A stretch of 64,000 nt of DNA from Oscillospiraceae bacterium (GCA_017521825.1 JAFXBK010000073.1:1-64000), one strand, 5' to 3'. Shown: positions 44,505 through 53,629, counted from the first letter of the stretch. Notes: a model not told the origin generated them from the letters alone. Program-made: numbers and translations.

Positions 44505-45128
44505 CAATGTGGGGGTGAACCGATGTGTGCGCGTCCGTTTTTTGTTTTAATTGATTACAACCCCATTTCTTTTGTAACCAAAAGAAACGGGGCTTCGGCC
44601 TGAAAGAAAAGTTTTTCTATCCCCTGCAGTTTGCTCCCGCAAACGCTTTCCCCTTACATAAGGGGACTAAAGCGCTCCACCGAAAGAACGGTGATTTCTA
44701 TTCCGAACCGCCATCGTTCAGGCCGACGGCGGTTTTCATTTTATCGCGTTGGCTCGGTTAATGCGGAACTGTTGAAACAATTCCCTACTGTGGATGCGGC
44801 GGGTTTTATTAAAAACCATGTAGGGGCGACCCTTGCGGTCGCCCGGTAGAAATGAATCCCTCCGTTTGCTTCGCAGACACCTCCCTTTAGGCAAGGGAGG
44901 CTACCCTCCGGGTTGCCTGTTATCCCCCATCCGTCACCTTCGGTGACACCTTCCCCCAAGGGAAGTCTAAACGGAACGTCGAGGACGACGTTCCCTACGG
45001 TGGATGCGGCGGGTTTTATTAAAAACCATGTAGGGGTGACCCTTGCGGTCGCCCGGTTGGAAAGGAATCCCTTCGTCTTTTTGTTTGCCTTGCAAACAAA
45101 AAGACACCTCCCCTGATAGGGGAGGCTT
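44505..45128. repeat. Repeat tract between oriC region and rpmH
   Basis: A degenerate GTGGGGGTGAACC hairpin, family B copy 4, GTAGGGGCGACC...GGTCGCCC hairpins (twice), a GGAACGTCGAGGACGACGTTCC hairpin, and family A units with inner hairpins TTGCTTCGCAG, CACCTTCGGTG and TTTTTGTTTGCCTTGCAAAC. Confidence 0.8.
44545..44761 (+). repeat. Family B element, copy 4
   Basis: Begins TTGATTACAACCCC and ends GGCTCGGTTAA. The first stem is broken here by ACGGGGCTTCGGCC in place of the usual ACCGGGTTGT. Confidence 0.85.
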
Positions 45129-45196
45129 TTTTGGGTGTTTTATAGAAAAATGTAATTATTTTCTTTTATATAATAATTATAAATATAAAATTAATA

Positions 45197-45225
45197 TTGA
45201 CATTTTTGAAAAAGGGCATTATAAT
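45197..45225 (+). promoter_or_regulatory. rpmH: rpmH operon promoter
   Basis: Perfect consensus: TTGACA (45197-45202), 17-base spacer, TATAAT (45220-45225), 41 bases before rpmH. Confidence 0.85.
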
Positions 45226-45266
45226 CTAATTTTGCAAGGCAATTTCGAAAGGAGGGAAAATCAGAG

Positions 45267-45401
45267 ATGAAAAGAACCTATCAGCCCAAAAAACTCCACA
45301 GACAGAAAGTACACGGCTTCCGCGCAAGAATGGCAACCAAATCCGGCCGCAAAGTTCTCGCAGCAAGAAGAGCTAAAGGCAGAAAACACCTCAGCTACTA
45401 A
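45267..45401 (+). CDS. rpmH: Ribosomal protein bL34
   Basis: 44 residues, [20 protein letters not shown]... ending KGRKHLSY, the standard bL34 sequence. AAAGGAGGG lies upstream. First gene of the rightward operon with rnpA and yidD. Confidence 0.97.
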   Translation: MKRTYQPKKLHRQKVHGFRARMATKSGRKVLAARRAKGRKHLSY

Positions 45402-45421
45402 TTGACCGGCGGTTTTAACCG

Positions 45422-45769
45422 ATGAAAACACTTTCGATTAAAAGAAACAACGATTTTTTGCGTATCTATCGAAGAGGAAAAAGCGCCGCAGACAGCCACG
45501 TTATCTGTTACGTTTTTCCAAACCGCCTTGGCAAAGTTCGCCTTGGCCTTACCACCAGCAAAAAAATCGGAAACGCCGTTGCAAGAAACAGAGCACGGCG
45601 GGTTTTAAGGGCCGCATTCAGGGAAGTTTACCCGATGGTCAAACCGGGTTTTGATATTATCCTTGTTGCGCGCACAAAAACAACATTTACCAAGTCTACC
45701 GCTCTGACCCCCATCCTGACCGCCCAATTAGGTAAATTGGGCGCCTTACAGAGCACAAAAGAACTATGA
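45422..45769 (+). CDS. rnpA: Ribonuclease P protein component
   Basis: 115 residues. The RNR motif [15 protein letters not shown] and [16 protein letters not shown] identify RnpA, the protein partner of RNase P in 5' tRNA maturation. It overlaps yidD by four bases. Confidence 0.95.
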   Translation: MKTLSIKRNNDFLRIYRRGKSAADSHVICYVFPNRLGKVRLGLTTSKKIGNAVARNRARRVLRAAFREVYPMVKPGFDIILVARTKTTFTKSTALTPILTAQLGKLGALQSTKEL

Positions 45770-46059
45770 AAAAGCTGTTTCTGTTATTGATTAGATTTTA
45801 TCAGACAGCAATTTCTCCTTATAAAAGGCCTTGTTGCCGGTATTATCCCACCTGTTCTTCATACGCATATACTGCAATCAGTCGATTCGGTGCGATGAAG
45901 GGCGGGTTACTTGGCTTTCTGAGAATTTTGCGCTGTCACCCTTTCCACAAGGGCGGGTTCGACCCGGTTCCCGAAAAGTTTGACCTTTTTTACTATTCAA
46001 AACAACAAAAGAAAAAAACAGAAAACAGCCTCTCCCAAAATCAGGAGGAAGGTAAATAA
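45766..46059 (+). CDS. yidD: Membrane protein insertion efficiency factor YidD
   Basis: 97 residues. [23 protein letters not shown] and [18 protein letters not shown] are the family blocks. It helps insertion of membrane proteins with YidC, peripheral on the inner membrane face. The ATG overlaps the rnpA stop and its own TAA overlaps the yidC ATG. Confidence 0.93.
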   Translation: MKKLFLLLIRFYQTAISPYKRPCCRYYPTCSSYAYTAISRFGAMKGGLLGFLRILRCHPFHKGGFDPVPEKFDLFYYSKQQKKKTENSLSQNQEEGK

Positions 46060-47147
46060 TGCAGTTTATTATGAAAATTTTCGGTTGGCCGCTTGGCTTT
46101 GTAATGCTGGGCTGTTATTTGCTTACCGGAAACAACTACGCGCTTGCTATTACCGTTTTTACCCTTATCACAAAGCTCGCGCTTCTTCCTCTTTCTGTAA
46201 AGCAGCAGAAAGAACAGGCCAAAATGGCCGTTTTTCAGCCGAAACTTAAAAGAATCCAGGAAAAATACGGCAACAACAAAGAAAGATATAACGAAGAAAT
46301 TCAGAAACTTTACACCGAAGAAGGCTATAACCCCATGAGCGGTTGCCTTCCTTCCCTTATCCAGTTCCCGATTCTTTTCGGCGTTATCGACGTTGTTTAC
46401 AAACCTATCTACCACATCTTCCGTGTAAGCAACGCTGTTATCGAAGAAATGATGGCTGTGGCTTCCGCCGCAGGCCACGCTTTTGAAGCACATTCCTACT
46501 ACAACCAGATCAAACTTCTTAAAATTATCCAGGAAGAAACCGCTCTTTTCGCGGATTTTGACCAGGAAGTTATCGCTAAGATCGCCGATTTTGATATGAC
46601 CCTTTTCGGTCTTGACCTCGGCGTTGTTCCCCAGTTTGCCCTTACTTATGAAGGCTCCTTTAACTGGTATCTTCTTATCCCGATCCTCTGCGGCGTTTTC
46701 CAGCTTGGAATGACTTTCTACATGCAGAAATCCAACCCCAACGCAAACCAGGGCGGCGGTGCCATGAACATCATGCTTTATACCATGCCCCTTATGTCCG
46801 TTTACATCGGTTTTATCGTTCCGGCGGCGGCAGGTTTTTACTGGACCCTTTCCGCAGTAGCACAGTTTATCCAGAGCGTTGCTTTTAACATCTTCCTTAA
46901 CCCGAAAAAACTTGCCGAACAGGCCGAGGCGGAAGCGGAAGCTGTTAAAGAAGCAAAAAAACAGCAGAGAGCAGAAGCAAGAGAAAGACTTAAAGAACTC
47001 CAGAGGGAAAAAAGCGCAAAATACGCCCAGAACGACGACCCCGAACAGAGAGAAAAAAATAAGAAAAAACTTGCCGAAGCAAGAAAACGCGCCGCTGAAA
47101 AATACGGCGATTCCTACGAAGAAGTTAAAGACGAAGACCTTAAATAA
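46059..47147 (+). CDS. yidC: Membrane insertase YidC/Oxa1
   Basis: 362 residues. Hydrophobic segments at residues ~5-40 (LGFVMLGCYLLTGNNYALAITVFTLITKLALLPL), ~95-115, ~190-220 and ~240-270 with QPKLKRIQEKYGNNKERYNEEIQKLYTEEGYNPMSGCLPSLIQFPILF, the Oxa1 core. A lysine-rich cytoplasmic coiled tail (residues ~285-362) may bind ribosomes. It lacks the cleaved lipobox of Bacillus SpoIIIJ. Confidence 0.94.
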   Translation: MQFIMKIFGWPLGFVMLGCYLLTGNNYALAITVFTLITKLALLPLSVKQQKEQAKMAVFQPKLKRIQEKYGNNKERYNEEIQKLYTEEGYNPMSGCLPSLIQFPILFGVIDVVYKPIYHIFRVSNAVIEEMMAVASAAGHAFEAHSYYNQIKLLKIIQEETALFADFDQEVIAKIADFDMTLFGLDLGVVPQFALTYEGSFNWYLLIPILCGVFQLGMTFYMQKSNPNANQGGGAMNIMLYTMPLMSVYIGFIVPAAAGFYWTLSAVAQFIQSVAFNIFLNPKKLAEQAEAEAEAVKEAKKQQRAEARERLKELQREKSAKYAQNDDPEQREKNKKKLAEARKRAAEKYGDSYEEVKDEDLK

Positions 47148-47166
47148 GCAGGAGGCTTTTTTTAAA

Positions 47167-48231
47167 ATGGAAAGAGAGTTTTTAGCCACGGGCAAAACCG
47201 TGGAAGAAGCGATCGAAGCCGCCTATGAAAAGGCCGGCGTTGACCGCGAATATGTTACTGTTGAAATTGTTGAAAGACCCAAGAAAAAATTCCTTGGACT
47301 TATTTCCGTTCCCGCAACCGCAAAGGCAACCATCGACGAAGATTACTGGAACAAGATGTTCGGCGTAAAGGAAAAAAAGGCGGAAGCTCCCAAAAAGAAA
47401 AAAGAAAACAAGGAGCAGAAACCCAAAGCCGAAAAACCGGTTCAGGAACAGCCCAAAAAGCAGGAACCCAAACAGGAAAAACCCAAAAAAGAACAGAAAC
47501 CCCAGCAGCCTAAAAAACCCGAAACCAAAAAAGAACAGAAACCGGCGGAAGTGAAAATTGAAGAAGCTTCCAAGGAGGAAAACAAAACCATTGCTCCGGA
47601 AGTTCTTGAAAGAAAAGGTTCCGACGCTGCAAATTATATCAAAGAGGTTCTTGTTGCTCTCGGTTATCCGGAAGCGGAAGTAACCTACACCCAGAAGGAC
47701 GGAATGATCGTTCTCCAGCTTTCCGGCGAAGAAATGGGCGCCGTTGTTGGAAGAAGAGGCGACAACCTTGACGCAATGCAGTACCTTGCTTCCCTTGTTG
47801 CAAACAAAAGCGAAGGAAGCTACGTCCGCGTTGTTCTTGATATCGACGATTACCGCAGCAAGAGAGAAGCAAGCCTTCGCGCTTACGCAAGAAAAACCGC
47901 TTCCCAGGTTGTTAAATCCGGCCGTTCCATCACCCTTGAACCCATGAACCCCTATGAACGCAGAATCGTTCATTCCACCGTTCAGACCGTTTCCGGCGCA
48001 ACTTCCAAATCCATCGGAAGCGAACCCAACAGAAAAGTTGTTATAAGCCCCATCGAAGGCGCAAAATTCCGCGGCGAGAAAAAATTCCGCGACGGAAAAG
48101 GCGAAAGAAGAAACGGAAGAGGTAACCGCGCTCCGAAAGAAAGCCAGAAAGTTATCGTTCCGCCTTCCAACGAACCGCCCAAGAACGACGCAACTTCCCT
48201 TTCCCTTTACGGAAGAATCGATCTGGACTGA
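47167..48231 (+). CDS. jag: Jag/KhpB RNA-binding protein (Jag-N, KH, R3H)
   Basis: 354 residues. Jag N-terminal domain (MEREFLATGKTVEEAIEAAYEKAGV), a long Lys/Pro/Glu-rich linker (about residues 75-145), a KH domain with GAVVGRRGDNLDAMQYLASL, an R3H domain (RREASL... NPYERRIVHSTVQ) and a basic tail. The family binds RNA with KhpA and affects cell elongation. GCAGGAGG lies 12 bases upstream. Confidence 0.93.
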   Translation: MEREFLATGKTVEEAIEAAYEKAGVDREYVTVEIVERPKKKFLGLISVPATAKATIDEDYWNKMFGVKEKKAEAPKKKKENKEQKPKAEKPVQEQPKKQEPKQEKPKKEQKPQQPKKPETKKEQKPAEVKIEEASKEENKTIAPEVLERKGSDAANYIKEVLVALGYPEAEVTYTQKDGMIVLQLSGEEMGAVVGRRGDNLDAMQYLASLVANKSEGSYVRVVLDIDDYRSKREASLRAYARKTASQVVKSGRSITLEPMNPYERRIVHSTVQTVSGATSKSIGSEPNRKVVISPIEGAKFRGEKKFRDGKGERRNGRGNRAPKESQKVIVPPSNEPPKNDATSLSLYGRIDLD

Positions 48232-48251
48232 TAAAATTTTATAAAAAGTTT

Positions 48252-48284
48252 AGCCGGCACTTGATTTCAGTGCCGGCTCTTTTT
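48252..48284 (+). terminator. Terminator of the rpmH-jag cluster
   Basis: AGCCGGCACT pairs with AGTGCCGGCT around TGATTTC, then CTTTTT. Confidence 0.85.
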
Positions 48285-48317
48285 ATAATATATAATAGGA
48301 TATTATGTATGTTAAAC

Positions 48318-48373
48318 CGTAGGGACCGTCGTCCCCGACGGTCCGCGGAACGCTGGGGACAGCGTTCCCCACA
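48318..48373. repeat. Family E double hairpin
   Basis: GTAGGGACCGTCGTCCCCGACGGTCC followed by GGAACGCTGGGGACAGCGTTCCCCAC, just upstream of mnmE. Confidence 0.8.
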
Positions 48374-48409
48374 GTAATTGTTTGCTGCTGAAAGCAGGAG
48401 GTTTTTTCT

Positions 48410-49774
48410 ATGAGCACCATTGCCGCAATTTCAACGCCGCTTTCCGCCTCCGGTTTGGGAGTTATCCGAATTTCCGGGGAAGAGGCGGTTTCCATCGGCG
48501 AAAAAATGTTCCGGCCTTTTAAGGGCGGAAAGGAACTTTCCACCCTTGGGGGATATTCCTGCGCCTACGGAAGGGTTTTCGATTCCGAAGGGGACATTGA
48601 CGAAGCGGTTGCAACCGTTTTTCTTGCGCCGAAAAGTTACACCGGCGAAAACACCGTTGAATTTTCCTGCCACGGAAGCCCCGCGCTTTTAAAACGCGTG
48701 CTCAGAGCGGCGCTGGATTCCGGCGCGGGTCTGGCAGGCCCGGGCGAATTTACAAAAAGGGCGCTTCTTAATGGAAAACTTACCCTTACCCAGGCGGAAG
48801 CGGTTATGGACCTTATCTCTTCAAAATCCGCCAGCGCCGGAAAAGCCGCCCTTGCCATGCGCGACGGCACTCTTTACAGAAAAATCCGCTCCGTTACAGA
48901 AGAACTTACGGAGCTTGAAACCCACCTTGCCGCCTGGAGCGATTACCCGGAAGAGGACGTTGAGGAACTTTCGGACGAACACCTGGAAAGCGTGCTCAAA
49001 AAAACTTCCGCCGTGCTCAAGCGCCTTATGGAAACTTACGACGCGGGAAAAATTATCCGCGAAGGAGCAACCACCGTTATTGCCGGAAAGCCCAACGTTG
49101 GAAAATCCACCCTTATGAACCTTATTTCCGGCCGCGACAGAAGCATTGTTACCGAAATTGCCGGAACCACCAGGGACGTTGTTGAGGAAAGCGTGCTCGT
49201 GGGCGATATTCCCATACGCCTTCTGGATACCGCCGGACTTCGGGACACCGAGGACGCGGTTGAACGCATTGGCGTTGATATGGCGAACACGGAAATAGAC
49301 CGCTGTGACGTTGTAATCGCGGTTTTCGATTCCAGCCGGCCTTTTGATGAAACGGATTTTGAGCTTATCGAAAAGCTAAAAGGCCGCCCGGCTGTGGCGG
49401 TTATCAACAAATCCGACCTTGAAATTCAGGCGGACGTTGATGCGGTTAAGGCTGGATTTGAAAACGTTGTTACAATTTCCGCAAGGAAGGGCGACGGGGA
49501 AGAGGAATTCCGAAACGCCCTTGCTACGGTGCTCAAAACCGCCGACCTTGACCCGGCGGAACCGGTTATGGCGAACGAGCGCCAGCTGGACTGCGTCCGC
49601 CGTGCTAAAAAAGCCATTGACGAAGCGCTGGACGCGGTTGCCTTCGGAATGACGCTGGACGCGGTTGGAATCTGCATTGAAACTTCCCTTGACGCGCTTT
49701 ATGAACTCACCGGCGAAAAAGCCAGCGACGCGGTTATCGAAAAAGTTTTCGAAAAATTCTGCGTTGGTAAATAA
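48410..49774 (+). CDS. mnmE: tRNA modification GTPase MnmE
   Basis: 454 residues. N-terminal folate-binding domain (IAAISTPLSASGLGVIRISG; FSCHGSPALLKRVL), G domain with GKPNVGKSTL, DTAGLRDT and NKSD, and the C-terminal CVGK replacing the usual C-[IL]-GK. With MnmG it adds cmnm5 groups to wobble uridines. GCAGGAGG precedes the ATG. Its stop codon touches the DUF559 element 2 repeat. Confidence 0.95.
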   Translation: MSTIAAISTPLSASGLGVIRISGEEAVSIGEKMFRPFKGGKELSTLGGYSCAYGRVFDSEGDIDEAVATVFLAPKSYTGENTVEFSCHGSPALLKRVLRAALDSGAGLAGPGEFTKRALLNGKLTLTQAEAVMDLISSKSASAGKAALAMRDGTLYRKIRSVTEELTELETHLAAWSDYPEEDVEELSDEHLESVLKKTSAVLKRLMETYDAGKIIREGATTVIAGKPNVGKSTLMNLISGRDRSIVTEIAGTTRDVVEESVLVGDIPIRLLDTAGLRDTEDAVERIGVDMANTEIDRCDVVIAVFDSSRPFDETDFELIEKLKGRPAVAVINKSDLEIQADVDAVKAGFENVVTISARKGDGEEEFRNALATVLKTADLDPAEPVMANERQLDCVRRAKKAIDEALDAVAFGMTLDAVGICIETSLDALYELTGEKASDAVIEKVFEKFCVGK

Positions 49775-49823
49775 CCTCCTCGGAGGAGGAGGTGGCATCG
49801 CGAAGCGATGACGGAGGAGGGAT
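49774..49823. repeat. Left inverted repeat of DUF559 element 2 (family A)
   Basis: Outer palindrome ACCTCCTCGGAGGAGGAGGT, joint GGC, inner hairpin ATCGCGAAGCGAT, then GACGGAGGAGGGAT. It supplies the ribosome site for the nuclease gene and begins at the last base of the mnmE stop. Confidence 0.88.
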
Positions 49824-49827
49824 AGCC

Positions 49828-50193
49828 TTGCCAAGGAATTTTGATGCAAATCCGAATTTAAGGGAATTATCCCGGGAACTGCGGAAAAACATGACGCCGG
49901 AAGAAAATAAACTATGGTATCAGTTTTTGAGAAATTACGATATTCATTTTTCAAGGCAGCGAGTTATCGGAAATTATATTGTTGATTTTTATTGCAGGAG
50001 AGCAAATCTTGTTATCGAAATCGACGGTGCTCAGCATTATGAACACGAAGCGATGGAACATGATAAGGAACGAACGGAATATTTAAAAACTTGCGGGATA
50101 GAGGTTTTGCGGTTTTTAAATAAGGATATAAATTATGATTTTGAAAATGTGTGTGCATACATTGATAAAATCATAAAACAGAGGTTGGGTTAA
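49828..50193 (+). CDS. DUF559 endonuclease-like protein (copy 2)
   Basis: 121 residues starting at TTG, with GGAGGAGGG about seven bases upstream inside the left repeat. Core blocks: MTPEENKLWYQFLRNY, FSRQRVIGNYIVDFY, LVIEIDGAQHYEHEA and TCGIEVLRF; D53, E64, D66 and QH are the presumed nuclease residues. It resembles copy 1 along its length but is clearly divergent. Inverted repeats frame it exactly and it interrupts the conserved mnmE-mnmG neighbourhood. Confidence 0.88.
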   Translation: MPRNFDANPNLRELSRELRKNMTPEENKLWYQFLRNYDIHFSRQRVIGNYIVDFYCRRANLVIEIDGAQHYEHEAMEHDKERTEYLKTCGIEVLRFLNKDINYDFENVCAYIDKIIKQRLG

Positions 50194-50239
50194 ATCCCTC
50201 CTCCGTCACCTTCGGTGACACCTTCTCCTCCGAGGAGGT
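50194..50239. repeat. Right inverted repeat of DUF559 element 2 (family A)
   Basis: ATCCCTCCTCCGTC, inner hairpin ACCTTCGGT, GACACC, outer palindrome CTTCTCCTCCGAGGAGG. Almost a mirror of the left repeat apart from the inner hairpin, which has a different sequence. Confidence 0.88.
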
Positions 50240-50247
50240 AAATACAT

Positions 50248-50667
50248 TTGGAGAATTTCAGCATGAATATTGACGAAATTAAGCTTTTGGATATTCAGCC
50301 TTCCCAGTTCTATATTTCAGCAAAAAAACTTGAAAGGGTGAAAAGTTGGTTTGATCCAAACGACTTTTCTAATTTTGAGCCTTTGCCGATTTTTGAGCAC
50401 GGCGGAAAAATCTTTTTTACCGACGGACACACAAGGGCGCTTGCGGCGTTTCTTTCCGGGCTTGAAAAAGTTCCGCTTGTTTGGGATTCGGAAGAAAAAA
50501 TCGGAATTACTGAATATAAAATTTGTATAAAAGCCTGCGAGGGTCGCGGGATAAAAAATATCGCAGACCTTGAGCACCGGGTTTTGCCCCATGATGAATT
50601 TATTGCAAAATGGGATAACTGGTGCGACGGAATGCAGGAAGCTGTTTTATACTTTAATGAAAAATAA
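50248..50667 (+). CDS. ParB/sulfiredoxin-like small protein
   Basis: 139 residues from a TTG eight bases after GAGGAGGT; an ATG at 50263 with GGAG nine bases upstream is an alternative. KLLDIQPSQFYISAKKLERVKSWF and FTDGHTRALAAFLSGLEKVPLVWD match a ParB-N-like fold with the DGHTR motif, a group often annotated as histone acetyltransferase without evidence. No HTH is present, so it is not a partition protein. Function unknown. Confidence 0.7.
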   Translation: MENFSMNIDEIKLLDIQPSQFYISAKKLERVKSWFDPNDFSNFEPLPIFEHGGKIFFTDGHTRALAAFLSGLEKVPLVWDSEEKIGITEYKICIKACEGRGIKNIADLEHRVLPHDEFIAKWDNWCDGMQEAVLYFNEK

Positions 50668-50668
50668 T

Positions 50669-50694
50669 AGCGGCGGGAGCAAGCCCCCGCCCTA
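50669..50694. repeat. GCGGGGG hairpin
   Basis: GGCGGGAGCAAGCCCCCGCC followed by CTAC, a family E-like hairpin just before mnmG. Confidence 0.6.
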
Positions 50695-50726
50695 CAATAG
50701 TTTTTATAAAAAAAGAGGTTTATTTT

Positions 50727-52595
50727 ATGGAAGAATATTTTGCGGGAAAATATGACGTGGCGGTTGTTGGCGCAGGGCACGCAGGAGTTGAAGCCGCTTT
50801 GGCCGCCGCAAGGCTTGGTGTAAAGACATGTATCTTTACACTTAATCTGGATAAAATTGCGAATATGCCCTGCAACCCTTCCATCGGCGGAACGGCAAAA
50901 GGACATCTTGTTCGCGAAATTGATGCCCTTGGTGGCGAAATGGGAAAAGCGGCGGACAAAATGATGATCCAGAGCCGTATGCTCAACCTTGGAAAAGGCC
51001 CGGCGGTTCATTCCCTTCGCGCCCAGGAAGACAGAGCCTATTACCACCTTCTGATGAAAAAGACCCTTGAAAACCAGGAGAATCTTGACATCAAGCAGGC
51101 GGAAATTGTTGAAGTCCGCCCGGACGGAAAAGGCGGCGTGCTCGGGGTTACCACCCACCTCGGCGCTTTTTATGAAGTTCCGAACGTAATCATCTGCACC
51201 GGAACTTATCTTAAAGGAATTATCTACGTCGGCGACAGAAAATGGGAAAGCGGCCCGGACGCAAGCTCCCCGGCGAAGCCCCTTTCCGATTCATTGGAAA
51301 AACTGGGCATCAAACTCCGCCGTTTTAAAACCGGAACCCCGGCGCGCGTGCTCAGAAACAGTATTGATTACGATAAACTTGAAATCCAGCACGGCGACGA
51401 GCACATTGTTCCCTTCAGCTTTGAAACCAAGGGCGAACTTAAGAACAAAGTTGACTGCTGGATTGGCTATACAAACGAGGACACCCACGAAGTTATCCGC
51501 AAAAACATCGACCGTTCGCCGCTCTATTCCGGAAAAATCGAAGGCATCGGACCTCGTTATTGCCCGAGCATCGAAGATAAGGTAATGCGCTTCCCGGATA
51601 AGATCCGCCACCAGTTCTTTGTTGAACCCATGGGTCTTGATACGGAGGAAATGTACCTTTCCGGACTTTCTTCCTCCCTTCCGGAGGACGTTCAGATTGC
51701 AATTTACCGTTCCATAAAAGGTCTTGAGCACGTGAGCATCATGCGTAACGCTTACGCAATCGAATATGACTGCTGCGACAGCCTTGACCTTCGGCCGACC
51801 CTTGAATTCATGCAGGTAAAAGGTCTTTTCGGCGCCGGACAGTTTAACGGAACCTCCGGTTACGAGGAAGCCGCTGCTCAGGGACTTCTTGCAGGTATCA
51901 ACGCCGCAAGAAGGGTGCTCGGAAAAGAGGAAATCGTGCTCGAAAGGAGCAATTCCTATATCGGAACCCTTATAGACGACCTTTGCACCAAGGGCGTTCT
52001 TGACCCTTACCGCATGATGACCAGCCGAAGCGAATACCGCCTTGTGCTCAGGCAGGACAACGCGGACATGCGCCTTACCCCCCTTGGAAGGGAAATCGGA
52101 CTTATTTCCGACGAAAGATGGGCGGATTTTCTTGAAAAACGCCGCCTTCGCGACGAGGAACTTGAAAGAGTTAAAACCGCGAGCATAAGAATGAGCCCGG
52201 AACTTGACGCAATGCTCATCGAAAAGGGAACCGCACCCCTTACAGAAGGTACCAAAGTTTCCGAACTGCTCAAGCGCCCGCAGATAACCTATTCCGACCT
52301 TGCGCCCTTTGACCTTAACCGCCCGGAACTTCCGGAGGACGTTATCGAGCAGGTTGAAATTGAAATCAAATACGAAGGTTACATCAAAAAGCAGCTGGCG
52401 CAGGTTGAACAGATGCACCGCCTTGAGGAAAAGAAGATTCCCGAGGACATTGATTATAAATCCATCCACGGTCTTCGCCTTGAGGCCATTGAAAAACTCA
52501 ACAGGGTAAGACCCATGAACATCGGCCAGGCAAGCAGAATTTCCGGCGTTTCGCCGGCGGACGTTTCCGTTCTGCTCATCTGGATACAGAAATGA
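50727..52595 (+). CDS. mnmG: tRNA uridine-5-carboxymethylaminomethyl modification enzyme MnmG
   Basis: 622 residues. FAD-binding DVAVVGAGHAGVEAALAAARLG, CNPSIGGTAKGHLVREIDALGG and GPRYCPSIEDKVMRF are diagnostic. C-terminal helical domain contacts MnmE. It starts 60 bases after the ParB-like gene and is followed seven bases later by rsmG. Confidence 0.96.
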   Translation: MEEYFAGKYDVAVVGAGHAGVEAALAAARLGVKTCIFTLNLDKIANMPCNPSIGGTAKGHLVREIDALGGEMGKAADKMMIQSRMLNLGKGPAVHSLRAQEDRAYYHLLMKKTLENQENLDIKQAEIVEVRPDGKGGVLGVTTHLGAFYEVPNVIICTGTYLKGIIYVGDRKWESGPDASSPAKPLSDSLEKLGIKLRRFKTGTPARVLRNSIDYDKLEIQHGDEHIVPFSFETKGELKNKVDCWIGYTNEDTHEVIRKNIDRSPLYSGKIEGIGPRYCPSIEDKVMRFPDKIRHQFFVEPMGLDTEEMYLSGLSSSLPEDVQIAIYRSIKGLEHVSIMRNAYAIEYDCCDSLDLRPTLEFMQVKGLFGAGQFNGTSGYEEAAAQGLLAGINAARRVLGKEEIVLERSNSYIGTLIDDLCTKGVLDPYRMMTSRSEYRLVLRQDNADMRLTPLGREIGLISDERWADFLEKRRLRDEELERVKTASIRMSPELDAMLIEKGTAPLTEGTKVSELLKRPQITYSDLAPFDLNRPELPEDVIEQVEIEIKYEGYIKKQLAQVEQMHRLEEKKIPEDIDYKSIHGLRLEAIEKLNRVRPMNIGQASRISGVSPADVSVLLIWIQK

Positions 52596-52602
52596 GGTAG
52601 CC

Positions 52603-53310
52603 ATGGTAACAGAAATTCTTAAAAATTACATACCCGAGCACGCGGAGCCTCTTTCGGAAGAACAGTATGCTCAGCTGGAGCGCTACGCCGAGCTTTTGAT
52701 TGAATGGAACGAAAAAATGAACCTTACCGCCATCACCGACCCGGAAGGAATTGCCGTTAAGCACTTTCTGGATTGCCTTGCTTACCTTAAAAGGGCGAAG
52801 ATTCCAAAAGGCGCAAGGGTTGCGGACGTTGGAACCGGCGCAGGTTTTCCGGGGGTGGTGCTCAAAATTGCAAGGCCGGATATTGAATTGGTGCTCATAG
52901 ATTCCCTTCAGAAGCGCCTTAATTTCCTCGAAGCGGTTCTTAACGAAATCGGGGTTAAGGCGACCCTTGTTCACGCAAGAGCCGAGGACGCCGGACACGA
53001 CAAAAACCTTAGGGAAAGCTTTGACGTTGTAACCGCAAGGGCGGTTGCAAACCTTGCGGTGCTCAGTGAATACTGCATTCCGCTTGTTAAGGTTGGCGGG
53101 GTTTTTGCGCCCATGAAAACCGCGGAAGTTGCGGAAGAACTTGAAGGCGCAAAGGCCGCGGCAAAGATCCTTGGCGGAGAAGTTAAAGAGCCGGAAATTT
53201 ATGAAATTCCCGCCGGCGGAAGATCGGTTGTTTTTATCGAAAAGAAAAACGCAACCCCGGCCAAATACCCCAGGCAGAGAGTTAAGATAAGCGAAAAACC
53301 GCTGAAATAA
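52603..53310 (+). CDS. rsmG: 16S rRNA (guanine(527)-N7)-methyltransferase RsmG
   Basis: 235 residues. EWNEKMNLTAITDPEGIAVKHFLDCL, ADVGTGAGFPGVVLKIARP (AdoMet-binding) and VTARAVANLAVLSEYCIPLVK match RsmG/GidB. The gene follows mnmG in the standard order. Confidence 0.95.
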   Translation: MVTEILKNYIPEHAEPLSEEQYAQLERYAELLIEWNEKMNLTAITDPEGIAVKHFLDCLAYLKRAKIPKGARVADVGTGAGFPGVVLKIARPDIELVLIDSLQKRLNFLEAVLNEIGVKATLVHARAEDAGHDKNLRESFDVVTARAVANLAVLSEYCIPLVKVGGVFAPMKTAEVAEELEGAKAAAKILGGEVKEPEIYEIPAGGRSVVFIEKKNATPAKYPRQRVKISEKPLK

Positions 53311-53350
53311 AATTAAGACAGCCGTAAGGTTGCCTTTTTTTATAACGATC

Positions 53351-53554
53351 TTTTATGATACCCCATTTCTTTTGTAACCAAAAGAAACCGGGTATCGCCT
53401 GAAAGAAAAGTTTTACACCCCTGCAGTTTGCTCCCGCAAACGCTGTCCCCTTTTTAGGGGACTAAGATGCACCACCGAAAAATCGTGCTTTTGAATCCCG
53501 ACCGCCATCGTTCAAGCCGACGGCGGTTTTTTGTTTAACTTTTAGGCTCGGATA
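53351..53554 (+). repeat. Family B element, copy 5
   Basis: Shortened copy. Its first stem reads GATACCCC...GGGTATC instead of ACAACCCC...GGGTTGT: both arms have changed together, keeping the pairing. Confidence 0.85.
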
Positions 53555-53594
53555 ATTTTAAGCGTTATTAAAATAAGCGAAAAATCGCTGAAAT

Positions 53595-53626
53595 AAAAAA
53601 GACGCAGATTTTTCTGCGTCTTTTTT
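53595..53626. terminator. Bidirectional terminator between rsmG and the 53.6 kb membrane gene
   Basis: AAAAAAGACGCAGA pairs with TCTGCGTCTTTTTT around TTTT; T-runs on both strands serve the two converging genes. Confidence 0.85.
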
Positions 53627-53629
53627 ATG

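Noticed and set aside
49868..49882. Noc-binding site (ATTTCCCGGGAAAT-like) in DUF559 copy 2
   Set aside because: TTATCCCGGGAACTG matches only the centre and lies within a coding region; chance is likely.
50248..50667. Histone acetyltransferase annotation for the ParB-like small protein
   Set aside because: No GNAT or other acetyl-CoA motif is visible; the DGHTR motif fits a ParB/sulfiredoxin-like fold.
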